64,000 nucleotides of DNA, taken from assembly GCF_003544875.1 (NCBI RefSeq), contig NZ_CP032093.1:1922001-1986000 (forward strand), read 5' to 3'. Below, piece by piece: positions 1 to 9,187 of the stretch; within the stretch, counting starts at the first letter, position 1; the number at the start of each line of letters is the position of its first letter. Below the pieces are notes generated by a model that had not been told where the DNA came from, ran no database searches, and saw nothing but the letters and a program-made list of their open reading frames with translations. The translations under genes were made by a program, and so were the position numbers. The stretch is from Vibrio alfacsensis (lineage in GTDB: Bacteria > Pseudomonadota > Gammaproteobacteria > Enterobacterales > Vibrionaceae).

Positions 1-232
1 GTACCTATTTGCTATTGTGGGGGCAGAAAAACTGTTGAAGATTGTCCCAGAGGGCACTCATGATCATGAGAAATTCATCAAACCAGCCGAAATGATGAAA
101 ATGATCGACCAAACTGATCTGGCAGAAATGGGCATTACGGGTTTGCACTACAACCCTCTAAATGACAGCTATAAGCTAGGCCGCAATGTGGATGTGAATT
201 ACATCGTGCACACCACAAAGTGTTCACTTTAA
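1..232 (+). CDS. ubiG: UbiG, 3-demethylubiquinol O-methyltransferase (C-terminal part only)
   Basis: The gene enters from the left edge; the open frame begins at base 2 and stops with TAA at 230-232. The visible tail carries the family's C-terminal signature: a [17 protein letters not shown] stretch, then [17 protein letters not shown] and a VNYIVHT ending, very close to the end of E. coli UbiG. UbiG is the SAM-dependent enzyme performing both O-methylations of ubiquinone synthesis at the inner membrane. The SAM-binding domain lies outside the window. A hairpin terminator candidate lies about 100 bases downstream, before nrdA, matching the E. coli order ubiG-nrdA-nrdB-yfaE. Confidence 0.95.
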   Translation, partial: YLFAIVGAEKLLKIVPEGTHDHEKFIKPAEMMKMIDQTDLAEMGITGLHYNPLNDSYKLGRNVDVNYIVHTTKCSL

Positions 233-327
233 GTTAAAGCGCTCACTACGCGTTAAAGAGCTCACGATAAATTTTTCTCAATGAATAAAGCATAAAAGAC
301 TCTGTCTTGTTAAGTATGCCATTCACT

Positions 328-357
328 AAAAGCGGTAGCACAAATGCGCCGCTTTTT
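328..357 (+). terminator. Candidate terminator after ubiG
   Basis: An 8-bp stem (AAAAGCGG at 328-335 with CCGCTTTT at 349-356) has a further GCA/TGC pairing inside it and leads into a T run at 353-357. It is the first plausible rho-independent stop after ubiG and would insulate it from the nrdA promoter region. Confidence 0.55.
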
Positions 358-554
358 GCCAGTTTCTGAAGAAAAAAGTGCACTAGATTCCATTTTAACC
401 ACTCCATTTTAACAAACAAAACTGTCAAAGATCAAGGAAAATATTTTACATGCGGTTATTTATGAACCGATCTGAAAAGCGACATTTTCCCCTTTCAAGT
501 GAGCCCTTTTCTCATCGGTTAGTGTTCACTTACTGTTTTTTTTCTTTTTGTTAG

Positions 555-563
555 TTATCCACA
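555..563 (+). promoter_or_regulatory. DnaA box upstream of nrdA
   Basis: TTATCCACA is the exact high-affinity DnaA box, about 200 bases upstream of the nrdA start. In E. coli, DnaA binds the nrdAB promoter region and ties ribonucleotide reductase expression to replication initiation. The same role here is inference from sequence and position. Confidence 0.65.
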
Positions 564-632
564 AGTCATCCAAAAGCTGCGCCTTGATAAATTGGCTCAA
601 TAGCACTATCTTGTAACCCGCAATCCAATTAA

Positions 633-669
633 CCCCTATATCTTGTGTTTCAGCTACAATATATAGATA
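633..669 (+). promoter_or_regulatory. Tandem NrdR-like boxes upstream of nrdA
   Basis: Two sites resemble the NrdR consensus (ACACWATATATWGTGT). The first, 633-648 (CCCCTATATCTTGTGT), matches at 13 of 16 positions; the second, 654-669 (CTACAATATATAGATA), is weaker at about 10 of 16. Their starts are 21 bases apart, about two helical turns, as expected for cooperative NrdR binding, though many tandem sites have three-turn spacing. The rest of 233-765 (about 530 bases) holds no credible gene. Confidence 0.55.
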
Positions 670-765
670 GACTTTGATCACAAAGCCGCCGCAACCTTTA
701 CAAGGTTTGCACATAAACCAACAAAAATACGGCTTTTATCAGTTTTCTTAGGGAAATAAAGCAGA

Positions 766-3048
766 ATGAACCAAAAACTTACCGTCACTAAGCGTGATGG
801 CCGCAAAGAAAGTATCGACCTGGAAAAAATCCACCGAGTTATCACTTGGGCCGCAGAGGGTCTAAGTAACGTTTCGGTGTCTCAGGTAGAACTGCGCGCA
901 CATATCCAATTTTACGAAGGTATTACCACGTCAGATATCCACGAGACGATGATCAAATCTGCTGCAGACTTGATTTCAGAAGAGACTCCGGATTATCAAT
1001 ATCTAGCTGCTCGCCTAGCGGTATTCCACCTACGTAAAAAAGCGTATGGTCAATACGAGCCGCCTGCTCTGTATGATCACGTATCTCGCCTTGTGGATTT
1101 AGGTAAGTACGACAGCCACATTCTGGAAGATTACACAAAAGAAGAACTTGATGAGCTTGATGCGTACATCGACCACAAGCGCGATCTCGACTTCTCTTAC
1201 GCCGCTGTAAAACAGTTAGAAGGTAAGTACTTCGTTCAGAACCGTGTATCAGGTGAGATCTACGAAAGTGCTCAGTTCCTCTACATTCTTGTTTCAGCTT
1301 GCTTGTTCGCAAACTACCCGAAAGAAACGCGCCTTGACTTCATCAAGCGTTTCTACGATGCGACGTCAACATTTAAGATTTCTCTACCTACACCAATCAT
1401 GTCTGGTGTACGTACTCCTACTCGTCAGTTCAGCTCATGCGTACTGATCGAGTGTGGTGATAGCCTCGATTCTATCAACGCGACGGCGAGCTCAATCGTT
1501 CGTTACGTTTCTCAACGCGCTGGTATCGGCATCAATGCGGGTCGTATCCGTGCGCTCGGTTCTGAAATCCGTGGTGGTGAAGCATTCCACACAGGTTGTA
1601 TCCCATTCTACAAATACTTCCAAACCGCCGTTAAGTGCTGTTCACAGGGTGGTGTTCGTGGCGGTGCAGCAACAGTATTCTACCCACTATGGCACGGTGA
1701 AGCTCGCTCACTGATGGTTCTTAAGAACAACCGTGGTGTTGAAGAGAACCGTGTTCGTCACATGGACTACGGTGTTCAGTTGAATAAACTGATGTACCAA
1801 CGTTTGGTTGAAGGTGGCAATATCACGCTATTCTCACCATCTGACGTACCAGGTCTATACGACGCATTCTTCGAAAACCAAGCAGAATTCGAACGCCTAT
1901 ACGTTCAATACGAAAATGATCCTGCAATCAAGAAAGAAACGGTTAAAGCGATCGAAATGTTCACGCTGCTGATGCAAGAGCGTGCTTCAACGGGCCGAAT
2001 CTATATTCAGAACGTGGACCACTGTAACACTCACAGCCCATTTGACTCTGAAGTTGCGCCTGTTCGTCAATCTAACCTTTGTTTGGAAATTGCACTTCCG
2101 ACGAAGCCATTGACTAACGTTGAAGATGATTCAGGCGAAATTGCACTTTGTACGCTTTCTGCGTTCAACCTTGGTGCGATCAAGTCTCTAGACGATTTTG
2201 AAGAACTGTCTGAACTTGTGGTGCGTGCGCTAGATGCACTGCTTGATTACCAAGACTACCCACTACCGGCTGCTTATAAGTCAACAATGAACCGCCGTAC
2301 TCTAGGTGTAGGTGTCATCAACTACGCATACTACCTAGCGAAGAATGGCGTGAAGTACTCTGACGGCAGTGCGAACAGTCTGACTCACCGTACATTCGAA
2401 GCCATTCAATATTATCTATTGAAAGCATCGGTAGCACTTGCGAAAGAGCAAGGTAAATGCCCACTGTTCCATGAAACGAACTACGCGAAAGGGCTATTAC
2501 CCATCGACACGTACAAAAAAGACGTTGATCTGATCTGTGACGAAGCTCTGCAATACGACTGGGATAGCCTACGTCAAGAGATCATGGAACATGGTCTACG
2601 CAACTCAACGTTGACGGCGCTAATGCCATCTGAGACCTCTTCTCAGATCTCTAACGCAACAAACGGTATTGAGCCACCACGTGGTTATGTGTCAGTGAAA
2701 GCATCAAAAGACGGCATCTTGAAACAAGTTGTGCCTGATTTCACAGAGCTTAAAGATAACTATGAACTGCTGTGGAACATTGGCGCGAATGATGGTTACC
2801 TGCATCTTGTTGGTATCATGCAAAAATTCATTGACCAGGCGATTTCTGCAAACACAAACTACGATCCGTCACGCTACGAAAGTGGTAAGGTACCAATGAA
2901 GAAACTACTTCAAGACCTACTCACTGCGTACAAGTTTGGTGTAAAAACACTTTACTACCATAACACACGCGATGGCGCGAAAGACGACCAGAAAGACGCG
3001 GTTCAACCGCAAGATGATGATTGTGCAGGCGGCGGTTGTAAGATTTAA
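766..3048 (+). CDS. nrdA: Class Ia ribonucleoside-diphosphate reductase, alpha subunit
   Basis: The 760-residue protein has the usual length of NrdA. The N-terminal ATP-cone is visible (LTVTKRDGRKESIDLEKIH), followed by the ten-stranded barrel with its catalytic-site cysteine (QFSSCVLIECGDS) and glycine-rich segments (RAGIGINAGRIRALGS). The C-terminus ends in DCAGGGCKI, the swinging cysteine pair that re-reduces the active site. It converts NDPs to dNDPs with NrdB in the cytoplasm, the ATP-cone sensing dATP/ATP. The start at 766 follows an AGGGA motif. It is the first gene of nrdA-nrdB-yfaE, with DnaA and NrdR-like sites upstream. Confidence 0.98.
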   Translation: MNQKLTVTKRDGRKESIDLEKIHRVITWAAEGLSNVSVSQVELRAHIQFYEGITTSDIHETMIKSAADLISEETPDYQYLAARLAVFHLRKKAYGQYEPPALYDHVSRLVDLGKYDSHILEDYTKEELDELDAYIDHKRDLDFSYAAVKQLEGKYFVQNRVSGEIYESAQFLYILVSACLFANYPKETRLDFIKRFYDATSTFKISLPTPIMSGVRTPTRQFSSCVLIECGDSLDSINATASSIVRYVSQRAGIGINAGRIRALGSEIRGGEAFHTGCIPFYKYFQTAVKCCSQGGVRGGAATVFYPLWHGEARSLMVLKNNRGVEENRVRHMDYGVQLNKLMYQRLVEGGNITLFSPSDVPGLYDAFFENQAEFERLYVQYENDPAIKKETVKAIEMFTLLMQERASTGRIYIQNVDHCNTHSPFDSEVAPVRQSNLCLEIALPTKPLTNVEDDSGEIALCTLSAFNLGAIKSLDDFEELSELVVRALDALLDYQDYPLPAAYKSTMNRRTLGVGVINYAYYLAKNGVKYSDGSANSLTHRTFEAIQYYLLKASVALAKEQGKCPLFHETNYAKGLLPIDTYKKDVDLICDEALQYDWDSLRQEIMEHGLRNSTLTALMPSETSSQISNATNGIEPPRGYVSVKASKDGILKQVVPDFTELKDNYELLWNIGANDGYLHLVGIMQKFIDQAISANTNYDPSRYESGKVPMKKLLQDLLTAYKFGVKTLYYHNTRDGAKDDQKDAVQPQDDDCAGGGCKI

Positions 3049-3089
3049 TCTTCCCGACACTAAACAATCCACAGAACCAAATTATCGAG

Positions 3090-3111
3090 AACCTCCCTCT
3101 AAGGGGAGGTT
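3090..3111. repeat. GC-rich palindrome between nrdA and nrdB
   Basis: AACCTCCC and GGGAGGTT form perfect 8-base arms around a six-base loop. The wording (CCTCCC...AAGGGGAGG) resembles the longer palindromic element at 9065-9109, suggesting one dispersed REP-like family. It sits in the 82-base nrdA-nrdB gap, where it could stabilise or attenuate the upstream message. Confidence 0.5.
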
Positions 3112-3130
3112 TAAAAGGAATTGAGGCATT

Positions 3131-4264
3131 ATGGCTTACAGTACTTTTAACCAGAACAAAAATGACCAACTAAAGGAACCAATGTTCCTAGGTCAATCCG
3201 TTAACGTTGCACGCTACGACCAGCAAAAGTTCGAAATTTTTGAAAAGCTGATCGAAAAGCAATTATCTTTCTTTTGGCGCCCAGAAGAAGTTGACGTGTC
3301 AAGCGACCGTATTGACTACAACAAACTGCCAGATCACGAGAAGCATATCTTCATCTCAAACTTGAAGTATCAAACGCTCCTAGATTCAATCCAAGGTCGC
3401 AGCCCGAACGTTGCGCTTCTTCCACTTGTTTCTCTGCCAGAGCTAGAAACATGGATTGAGACTTGGTCATTTTCTGAAACGATTCACTCTCGTTCATACA
3501 CGCACATCATTCGCAACATCGTGAACGACCCAAGTGTCGTGTTTGATGACATTGTTGAGAACGAGCACATCCTAAAGCGTGCAAAAGACATCGCGCACTA
3601 CTATGATGACTTGATCCAAACAACGAACGATTACCATCGTTACGGCGAAGGTTCGCATGTTATTAACGGCGAAACCGTTAAGATCAGCCTTTACGAGTTG
3701 AAAAAGAAGCTCTACATCTGTTTGATGTCTGTGAACGCACTAGAAGCTATTCGTTTCTATGTAAGTTTCGCATGTTCATTTGCCTTCGCTGAACGTGAGC
3801 TGATGGAAGGTAACGCAAAAATCATCAAGCTCATCGCTCGTGACGAAGCGCTGCACTTGAGTGGAACTCAGCATATGATTAACTTGTTGCGTAACGGCCA
3901 AGATGATTTCTCTTTCATGCAAATCGCAGAAGAAGCAAAACAAGAGTGTTTTGACCTATTCAAAGAAGCCGCAGAGCAAGAGAAAGAGTGGGCAGAATAC
4001 CTCTTCAAAGACGGCTCTATGATCGGTCTAAACAAAGACATCCTAAGCCAATACGTTGAATACATCACAAACATTCGTATGCAAGCGGTTGGCCTACCTG
4101 CGGCATACCCTAATGCAACGACAAACCCAATTCCTTGGATTAATGCGTGGTTATCATCAGATAACGTTCAAGTTGCACCACAAGAAGCAGAAATCTCTTC
4201 TTACCTTGTTGGTCAAATTGATAATGAGATCAGCGCTAACGACTTTGAAGGATTTGAGCTGTAA
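3131..4264 (+). CDS. nrdB: Class Ia ribonucleoside-diphosphate reductase, beta subunit
   Basis: The 377-residue protein is the radical-generating di-iron subunit. The key segment [18 protein letters not shown] supplies iron ligands Glu116 and His119 and the radical Tyr123; further ligands come from a DDIVENEH segment and from RDEALH. It passes the tyrosyl radical to NrdA through its C-terminal tail. The start follows AAGGAATTGAGGCATT, 82 bases after nrdA. The stop overlaps the next start by one base (TAATG), implying coupled translation with the ferredoxin that maintains its cofactor. Confidence 0.98.
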   Translation: MAYSTFNQNKNDQLKEPMFLGQSVNVARYDQQKFEIFEKLIEKQLSFFWRPEEVDVSSDRIDYNKLPDHEKHIFISNLKYQTLLDSIQGRSPNVALLPLVSLPELETWIETWSFSETIHSRSYTHIIRNIVNDPSVVFDDIVENEHILKRAKDIAHYYDDLIQTTNDYHRYGEGSHVINGETVKISLYELKKKLYICLMSVNALEAIRFYVSFACSFAFAERELMEGNAKIIKLIARDEALHLSGTQHMINLLRNGQDDFSFMQIAEEAKQECFDLFKEAAEQEKEWAEYLFKDGSMIGLNKDILSQYVEYITNIRMQAVGLPAAYPNATTNPIPWINAWLSSDNVQVAPQEAEISSYLVGQIDNEISANDFEGFEL

Positions 4265-4542
4265 TGCCAACAATCAAAATCAACAAACTTATCAGCATTG
4301 AATCCAATCCATCCAATACGATTTTGGAGACGATGGAACAAGCTGGTCTGCTGCCTGAATACAATTGCCGCGATGGTCACTGTGGTGCTTGCCGCTGTAA
4401 GCTGGAGTCTGGCGAAGTGGAGTATGTTGGTTTTGCAATGGCTTACACACAAGCGGATGAAATTCTGCCTTGTATCTGTAAAGCGAAATCCAGTGTTTCA
4501 CTGAGCGGTGTTAACTATACGATGAAAGAAAAACGCGCATAA
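4264..4542 (+). CDS. yfaE: 2Fe-2S ferredoxin YfaE, cofactor maintenance for NrdB
   Basis: This 92-residue plant-type ferredoxin has the cluster pattern C-x4-C-x2-C (YNCRDGHCGACRCKL) plus a distal cysteine in EILPCICK. In E. coli, YfaE delivers electrons to the NrdB di-iron site to make or regenerate the tyrosyl radical. Its ATG overlaps the nrdB stop codon by one base, so both are probably made in ratio. A strong terminator follows. Confidence 0.93.
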   Translation: MPTIKINKLISIESNPSNTILETMEQAGLLPEYNCRDGHCGACRCKLESGEVEYVGFAMAYTQADEILPCICKAKSSVSLSGVNYTMKEKRA

Positions 4543-4564
4543 GTTTAGTTCTAGTGAATACTAA

Positions 4565-4592
4565 GAAGCCAAGGCGATTGCCTTGGCTTTTT
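4565..4592 (+). terminator. Terminator of the nrdAB-yfaE operon
   Basis: Perfect 9-bp stem AGCCAAGGC/GCCTTGGCT with a GATT loop, followed by five T bases. It also lies at the convergent end of the minus-strand CinA-family gene. Confidence 0.88.
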
Positions 4593-4631
4593 GTTATCTG
4601 TGTATCTGTAAATCTGTAAGTTGAGCATCGC

Positions 4632-5864
4632 TTAAAGCGCACTATTCGGGATGTGCATCTCTTTCACTTTCTCAAGAAATGCATATCGAGCGGACATCGG
4701 TTTACGTTCCAAGTAGCGCCTTAGCAAGTCGAGCGCCACTGCACTAATAACTTTCACCAGGTCATCACGCTGATACTTTCTTGATAGCTTATACAATGCC
4801 CCCCACTCTCCTGCCTCTGTGGAGAGCGCCACAGAAAAGACACTATCGTCAATATTTCCTGTCACCAACGCTAAGTCTGTTCCGCATTTCTCACGCGTCG
4901 CACCGGCAAACGCAAATGTCGCTGCAAGCGGATCATTTTCATCCAAAATCGTAGCATGCTGACCCGACAACACCCAACCATGACCAAATTGTTTTGCTAT
5001 GTTTTCGTTCCCGTTGAGCCAATAGGTTAAGTGTCCTGCACTGCTCTTTTCAGAAACTGACAATGTTAACCGTTTATCCGCCAACAGTTGTCCAACATAA
5101 TCCACCATGGGCATATCGACACTCACGGTATTGGTTTCAAGATGCTTGTGAATTATCTGCATGAGCTTCACGCGCTGTTCTACTTGATTCGATGGACCAA
5201 ATAATTTTACTTCAATGAATGGCAAATAAGAGCGATAACCCAGTTCGTAACCTTGAGGAAGTTTCATTTGGTCAAGCGTATCTGAAATCCCGGATTCAGA
5301 AAGTCCAAACGTGTAAATACGACTACAAAACGAGCTTTCCACTTCAGGGAAGTGTTTCTTTAAATCCGGTAAAATCTGAGTTTCAGCCATAAGTTTAAAT
5401 TCACTCGGTACACCCGGGGTGAAATAAAATATCGCATCGTTGATCAGCATTTTAAAGCCACAAGCCGTACCAATAGGATTGTCTACAATGTCCGCAATTT
5501 CGGGCAACATAGCTTGTTTTAAATTGCTGTCAGGCATAGGAATACCACGTCGAGCATACATGGCTTCTAAGTGTTCTAACCATTCTCTAAACAGTACCAA
5601 TTTACAATCAGCCGCTCTTGCCGCTGCCGTTGCACTCATGTCATCCGTCGTGGGACCTAAACCGCCATTAACGATCACAACATCATTATTGAAGCTCAAC
5701 ATCAGGAATTCTTCGATTAGGCTAGATAGTTTATCACCGACTGTAGAGCGTTTGGTTAAGCCAAAACCATGTTGATAAAATAAGCTAGATAACCACGCCG
5801 CATTCGTATCAACAATATCACCGTGAAGCACTTCTTCACCGGTACTAAGCATAGCAATTTTCAC
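4632..5864 (-). CDS. yfaY: CinA/YfaY-family protein (NMN deamidase-related)
   Basis: About 410 residues from the chosen GTG start. The N-terminal molybdopterin-binding-like (COG1058) domain begins KIAMLSTGEEVLHGDIVDTN and contains VIVNGGLGPTTDDMSA, as in CinA and E. coli YfaY. The C-terminal half is a diverged CinA amidohydrolase-like region, so NMN deamidase activity should not be assumed. An upstream ATG at 5894 is in frame, but GTG at 5864 has AGGAG six bases upstream and matches where the conserved domain begins, so it is preferred. It converges on the nrd operon. Confidence 0.88.
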   Translation of the reverse strand: MKIAMLSTGEEVLHGDIVDTNAAWLSSLFYQHGFGLTKRSTVGDKLSSLIEEFLMLSFNNDVVIVNGGLGPTTDDMSATAAARAADCKLVLFREWLEHLEAMYARRGIPMPDSNLKQAMLPEIADIVDNPIGTACGFKMLINDAIFYFTPGVPSEFKLMAETQILPDLKKHFPEVESSFCSRIYTFGLSESGISDTLDQMKLPQGYELGYRSYLPFIEVKLFGPSNQVEQRVKLMQIIHKHLETNTVSVDMPMVDYVGQLLADKRLTLSVSEKSSAGHLTYWLNGNENIAKQFGHGWVLSGQHATILDENDPLAATFAFAGATREKCGTDLALVTGNIDDSVFSVALSTEAGEWGALYKLSRKYQRDDLVKVISAVALDLLRRYLERKPMSARYAFLEKVKEMHIPNSAL

Positions 5865-6112
5865 AACTGACTCCTGAAATTGGGCAACATTCACTTTTTT
5901 TCGACTTAATGCCTATATCATTTTCATTTTATTAGACTAATCTCTTATACCTAAGCAACCTAAACCGATGCCTTTCAACAAGAATTCTGCACCTTAAAGT
6001 CACTTAGGTATATCTATTTGTTGAGATTAAATTTAGGTCAACTATTTTCATGGCTGTGCTTTTAAGGGATAATTGTGCGCCAGATCATTAAACCAACAAC
6101 TCGGAGACCTCT

Positions 6113-7030
6113 GTGTCAAAATCATCCATGTTCAAGAAGACTTTTAGCGGTCTCGTACTGACAGCGTCTGCAGCCGCAAACGCTAGCCAATATGACATGA
6201 CTCGCCATAGTGAGTTTTCTTACACACCTGATTGTTTGTCAGGTTACTGCGAAACGACCACGCTGTATAGCTTCGAACCTCAAAATCGCCGCTTCGCAAT
6301 GGGACTGGATAGCAATGACTCACTTGATCTTGATGCTGGTCTTCAACCGAAACATCTTATTGTCCCAAAAGACAAAGATTGGGATTACCTTATGGGGCAA
6401 ACTTACACCATTTTAGGTCTAAGTGTTGCTACTGTTGGTTTGATGACGTTTCTACCAGAAAGTATTACCAAATGGGACGACGATGATCGTGACATGAGTA
6501 AGCTCGGCAGTAAGTGGAAAGACAATGTATCAAGTGGCCCTGTGTGGGATCGTGACGAACACTTTCTTAACTACATCATGCACCCATACTTTGGTGGGGT
6601 TTACTACACGGCAGCACGTCACGCAGGTTACAACGAATTCGAATCGTTCTTATACTCTGCAACCATGTCGACATTCTTTTGGGAATATGGTGTAGAAGCG
6701 TTTGCCGAAGTTCCATCATGGCAAGATATTTTCATTACGCCATTCTTCGGTGCAGTGGTCGGCGAAATGATGCTCAGCGCGGAACAAGATATTATTGCTA
6801 GCGGTGGAGAAGTCATGGGTTCAGAAACCATGGGTGATGTATCACTATTCTTCCTAAACCCTGTCGGCCATATTCACTACTGGGTGTCAGACGCTTGGGG
6901 CGGCAGCGCAGAATTCCAGTTCGCCTCTTCTCCTTGGTTTGGTAACCAGGATGCGGCTAAATTCGCAATGAATGCTGGAGCAAGCTACGATCGCCAATTC
7001 TATGGCTTTGAGATGAAAGTCTCTTTCTAA
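6113..7030 (+). CDS. DUF3943 family exported protein
   Basis: The 305-residue protein starts at GTG with CGGAGA ahead. Residues 1-25 look like a signal peptide (KKTF..., hydrophobic core, AANA before SQYD). The mature part contains HPYFGGVYYTAARHAGY and FFWEYGVEAFAEVPSWQD, segments typical of DUF3943 proteins, and ends in alternating aromatic residues (FYGFEMKVSF), consistent with an outer-membrane-associated protein. No biochemical role is established to my knowledge. It is flanked by its own terminator and appears monocistronic. Confidence 0.8.
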   Translation: MSKSSMFKKTFSGLVLTASAAANASQYDMTRHSEFSYTPDCLSGYCETTTLYSFEPQNRRFAMGLDSNDSLDLDAGLQPKHLIVPKDKDWDYLMGQTYTILGLSVATVGLMTFLPESITKWDDDDRDMSKLGSKWKDNVSSGPVWDRDEHFLNYIMHPYFGGVYYTAARHAGYNEFESFLYSATMSTFFWEYGVEAFAEVPSWQDIFITPFFGAVVGEMMLSAEQDIIASGGEVMGSETMGDVSLFFLNPVGHIHYWVSDAWGGSAEFQFASSPWFGNQDAAKFAMNAGASYDRQFYGFEMKVSF

Positions 7031-7069
7031 GTGATTGAGAATATTTAAAGCAAAGAAACACATTCAAAT

Positions 7070-7093
7070 AGCAGTCTCCGGACTGCTTTTTTT
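7070..7093 (+). terminator. Terminator after the DUF3943 gene
   Basis: AGCAGTC/GACTGCT stem with a TCCG loop and a seven-T tail. Confidence 0.88.
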
Positions 7094-7279
7094 GTGCCCT
7101 AAGCGTAGTTTTCATTATTTGCGTCGCGAATTAGTGTGAAAAATTGACCTTTATCAAACATTACCCTCTCTCAGCACCTACACTGAAATAAAAGGACTTA
7201 TTCCAATAACTTAAGTTCCAATCACTTCAGCGATGCGTAAATGCGTGCCGCGTCCAAACCTTATCTGGGAGGGGACATT

Positions 7280-7792
7280 ATGAACACTGTATTTATCGTA
7301 AACTTCGTCGGTCAGGCTTCACCTGCGACCATCAAACAACTTGCGGCGGTCACACATGAAAATGGGGGCAAATGGTTAATCAGTAAAGTGAACTTTATTG
7401 AAGACCAAGTGGCTGGCGTGATTAAAATTGAGCTTCCTGAAGAAAACGCCGAGACAGTAAAAGACGCGTTCTCTGCTTGTCAAACCCTAGTCGTGAAGTT
7501 CGTCGACTCCGGCCCTCATTCACACCGTGAAGAGACGATATTTCAGTTACGTTTAGATGCCAATGACCGCGGAGGCATCGTCAACGAGATCACTCATGTA
7601 CTTGATAGCCAAGGTATATCTATACTTGATATGGACTGTCAGCGAGTATTCATTGCTGGCGGCGGTGGTATAAGTTCCAGTTTGTTTAGCGCAAAATTGG
7701 CCATCAAATTACCAAGTGAACTTGAACTCGATGACGTGGTGAATGAGCTTGAATCACTAAGTGAAGACACTCGCGTGATTGTAGAAAGCTAA
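7280..7792 (+). CDS. ACT-domain protein, GcvR-like
   Basis: About 170 residues with two ACT-like modules: an N-terminal one (TVFIVNFVGQASPATIKQLA) and a second (FQLRLDANDRGGIVNEITHVL) with the ligand-site pattern DRGGIV. The layout resembles GcvR, the accessory repressor of glycine cleavage in E. coli, but similarity is loose and the ligand unknown. ATG at 7280 is preferred over an in-frame ATG at 7241 because a strong GGGAGGGG lies just ahead. It ends at a bidirectional terminator shared with nspC, so it is convergent with the norspermidine operon. Confidence 0.75.
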   Translation: MNTVFIVNFVGQASPATIKQLAAVTHENGGKWLISKVNFIEDQVAGVIKIELPEENAETVKDAFSACQTLVVKFVDSGPHSHREETIFQLRLDANDRGGIVNEITHVLDSQGISILDMDCQRVFIAGGGGISSSLFSAKLAIKLPSELELDDVVNELESLSEDTRVIVES

Positions 7793-7852
7793 TCGCTGGA
7801 TTCTAGGGTATTTTCGAACGATATCTCGTATAGCTAGTCATTCACGAAGTAC

Positions 7853-7881
7853 AAAAAAGAGCAGCCATCGCTGCTCTTTTT
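7853..7881. terminator. Bidirectional terminator between ACT gene and nspC
   Basis: AGAGCAGC/GCTGCTCT stem with a CATC loop, A run on the left and T run on the right. It can end transcription from both the ACT gene (+) and the norspermidine operon (-). Confidence 0.85.
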
Positions 7882-7906
7882 ACGTTTCCAGCGGGTGGAT
7901 GAGTGG

Positions 7907-9040
7907 TTATTTCACCGTCCACTGAGATAACGAGCGTTTGAAATCTGAGTAATCAAATTCGTTTAGTTTTTGAATCTCACCATTTGAACGTTGGCAATAC
8001 ACAGATGGCATACGCAAGCCATTAAACCAGTTCAACTTCACCATGGTGTAACCCGCACTATCTAGAATATGCAGACGCTGGCCGATCTCCAGTGGTTGTT
8101 CAAAGTTCGCCACACAGAACTGATCACCCGCTAGGCAAGAGCAAGAACCAATCACGTACTCGTGCTCGCCGTTTTCTGATGCTTCTAGGATAGACGCAGG
8201 CTCATTGTAGATAAGGGTATCCAAGCGGTGAGCTTCCGTTGCCGAATCCACAATCGCCGTCTTCTTCACGTTTTCAACAATATCTACAACGGTCACGACA
8301 AGGTCGGTCGTTTTTGTGATGATTGCCTCTCCCGGTTCTAAGTACATTTGTACTCCGTGCTTTTTCGAGAACGCTTTCAGCGCTAAGCCTAACTTCTCGA
8401 TGTCGTAGCCCGGCCATGTGAAGAATACACCACCGCCCATACTGACCCATTCAAGTTTATTCAGGTATTCGCCAAACTGTTCCGAGATCGAATCCAACAA
8501 GGCGATGAACGCGTCCACGTCTTTGTTCTCACAGTTCATGTGGAACATCACACCATCAATGCCATCGAATATTTCCGGCTTAATGTGGTCAGCTTGTACG
8601 CCAAGTCGAGAGAACTGACGAGCAGGATTCGCTAAATCTTGCCCCGCGTAACTTACACCTGGGTTTAAGCGCAAGCCAATAGACGCTTTGCCCTCAACAA
8701 TATGACGGTAAGCTGCTAGCTGTGACTGTGAGTTAAAAATCATCTTGTCACAGATATCAGCGACTTCTCGCACATCGTCTTCACTGTAGCCAACGCTGTA
8801 TGCGTGCGTTTCACCACCGAAAGTTTCGTAGCCAAGCTTCACTTCAAACGGACCAGAGCTAGTCGTGCCATCTAAGTAAGGCTTGATGATGTCGAATACA
8901 CCCCATGTTGAGAAGCACTTCAGTGCCAACACCAGCTTTACACCAGAAATGTCTTTTAGCTGCTTCGCTTTTTCTAGGTTCTCAACCAACTTATCTTCAT
9001 TGATCATGAAGTACGGGGTTTTAAGTTGCTCTTTACTCAT
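7907..9040 (-). CDS. nspC: Carboxynorspermidine decarboxylase
   Basis: The 377-residue PLP enzyme has alanine-racemase/ornithine-decarboxylase fold features. The PLP lysine is near residue 41 in [12 protein letters not shown], and the C-terminal [11 protein letters not shown] loop is typical of NspC. It decarboxylates carboxynorspermidine to norspermidine (and the spermidine analogue), the last step of the route encoded upstream. In V. cholerae this enzyme is needed for norspermidine synthesis and normal biofilm formation. It is the last gene of the three-gene minus-strand operon, 147 bases after the dehydrogenase, that gap holding a palindromic repeat and a hairpin. Confidence 0.96.
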   Translation of the reverse strand: MSKEQLKTPYFMINEDKLVENLEKAKQLKDISGVKLVLALKCFSTWGVFDIIKPYLDGTTSSGPFEVKLGYETFGGETHAYSVGYSEDDVREVADICDKMIFNSQSQLAAYRHIVEGKASIGLRLNPGVSYAGQDLANPARQFSRLGVQADHIKPEIFDGIDGVMFHMNCENKDVDAFIALLDSISEQFGEYLNKLEWVSMGGGVFFTWPGYDIEKLGLALKAFSKKHGVQMYLEPGEAIITKTTDLVVTVVDIVENVKKTAIVDSATEAHRLDTLIYNEPASILEASENGEHEYVIGSCSCLAGDQFCVANFEQPLEIGQRLHILDSAGYTMVKLNWFNGLRMPSVYCQRSNGEIQKLNEFDYSDFKRSLSQWTVK

Positions 9041-9064
9041 AACTAACCATTTTCATCACACGTT

Positions 9065-9109
9065 AACCCCTTTAACGTCCCCTTTAAGAAAAGGAGACCG
9101 GGAGGGGTT
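9065..9109. repeat. REP-like palindromic element between the dehydrogenase and nspC
   Basis: AACCCCT near 9065 and AGGGGTT near 9109 form outer arms, with CCCCTTT/AAGGAG-type inner arms. The wording matches the smaller palindrome at 3090-3111. A second hairpin (AGCAGTCA at 9128-9135 with TGACTGCT at 9149-9156) lies in the same gap. Such elements between operon genes often protect or trim mRNA ends; that role is inferred. Confidence 0.5.
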
Positions 9110-9187
9110 CAACTCAAATACGACAAAAGCAGTCACGGCTTTTGACCATGACTGCTCGAATTATCTAAACAAGTTTAATAATAAAAC

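Noticed and set aside
526-714. Minus-strand frame in the nrdA upstream region
   Set aside because: It covers the DnaA and NrdR-like sites, has no motif, and looks like chance in non-coding DNA.
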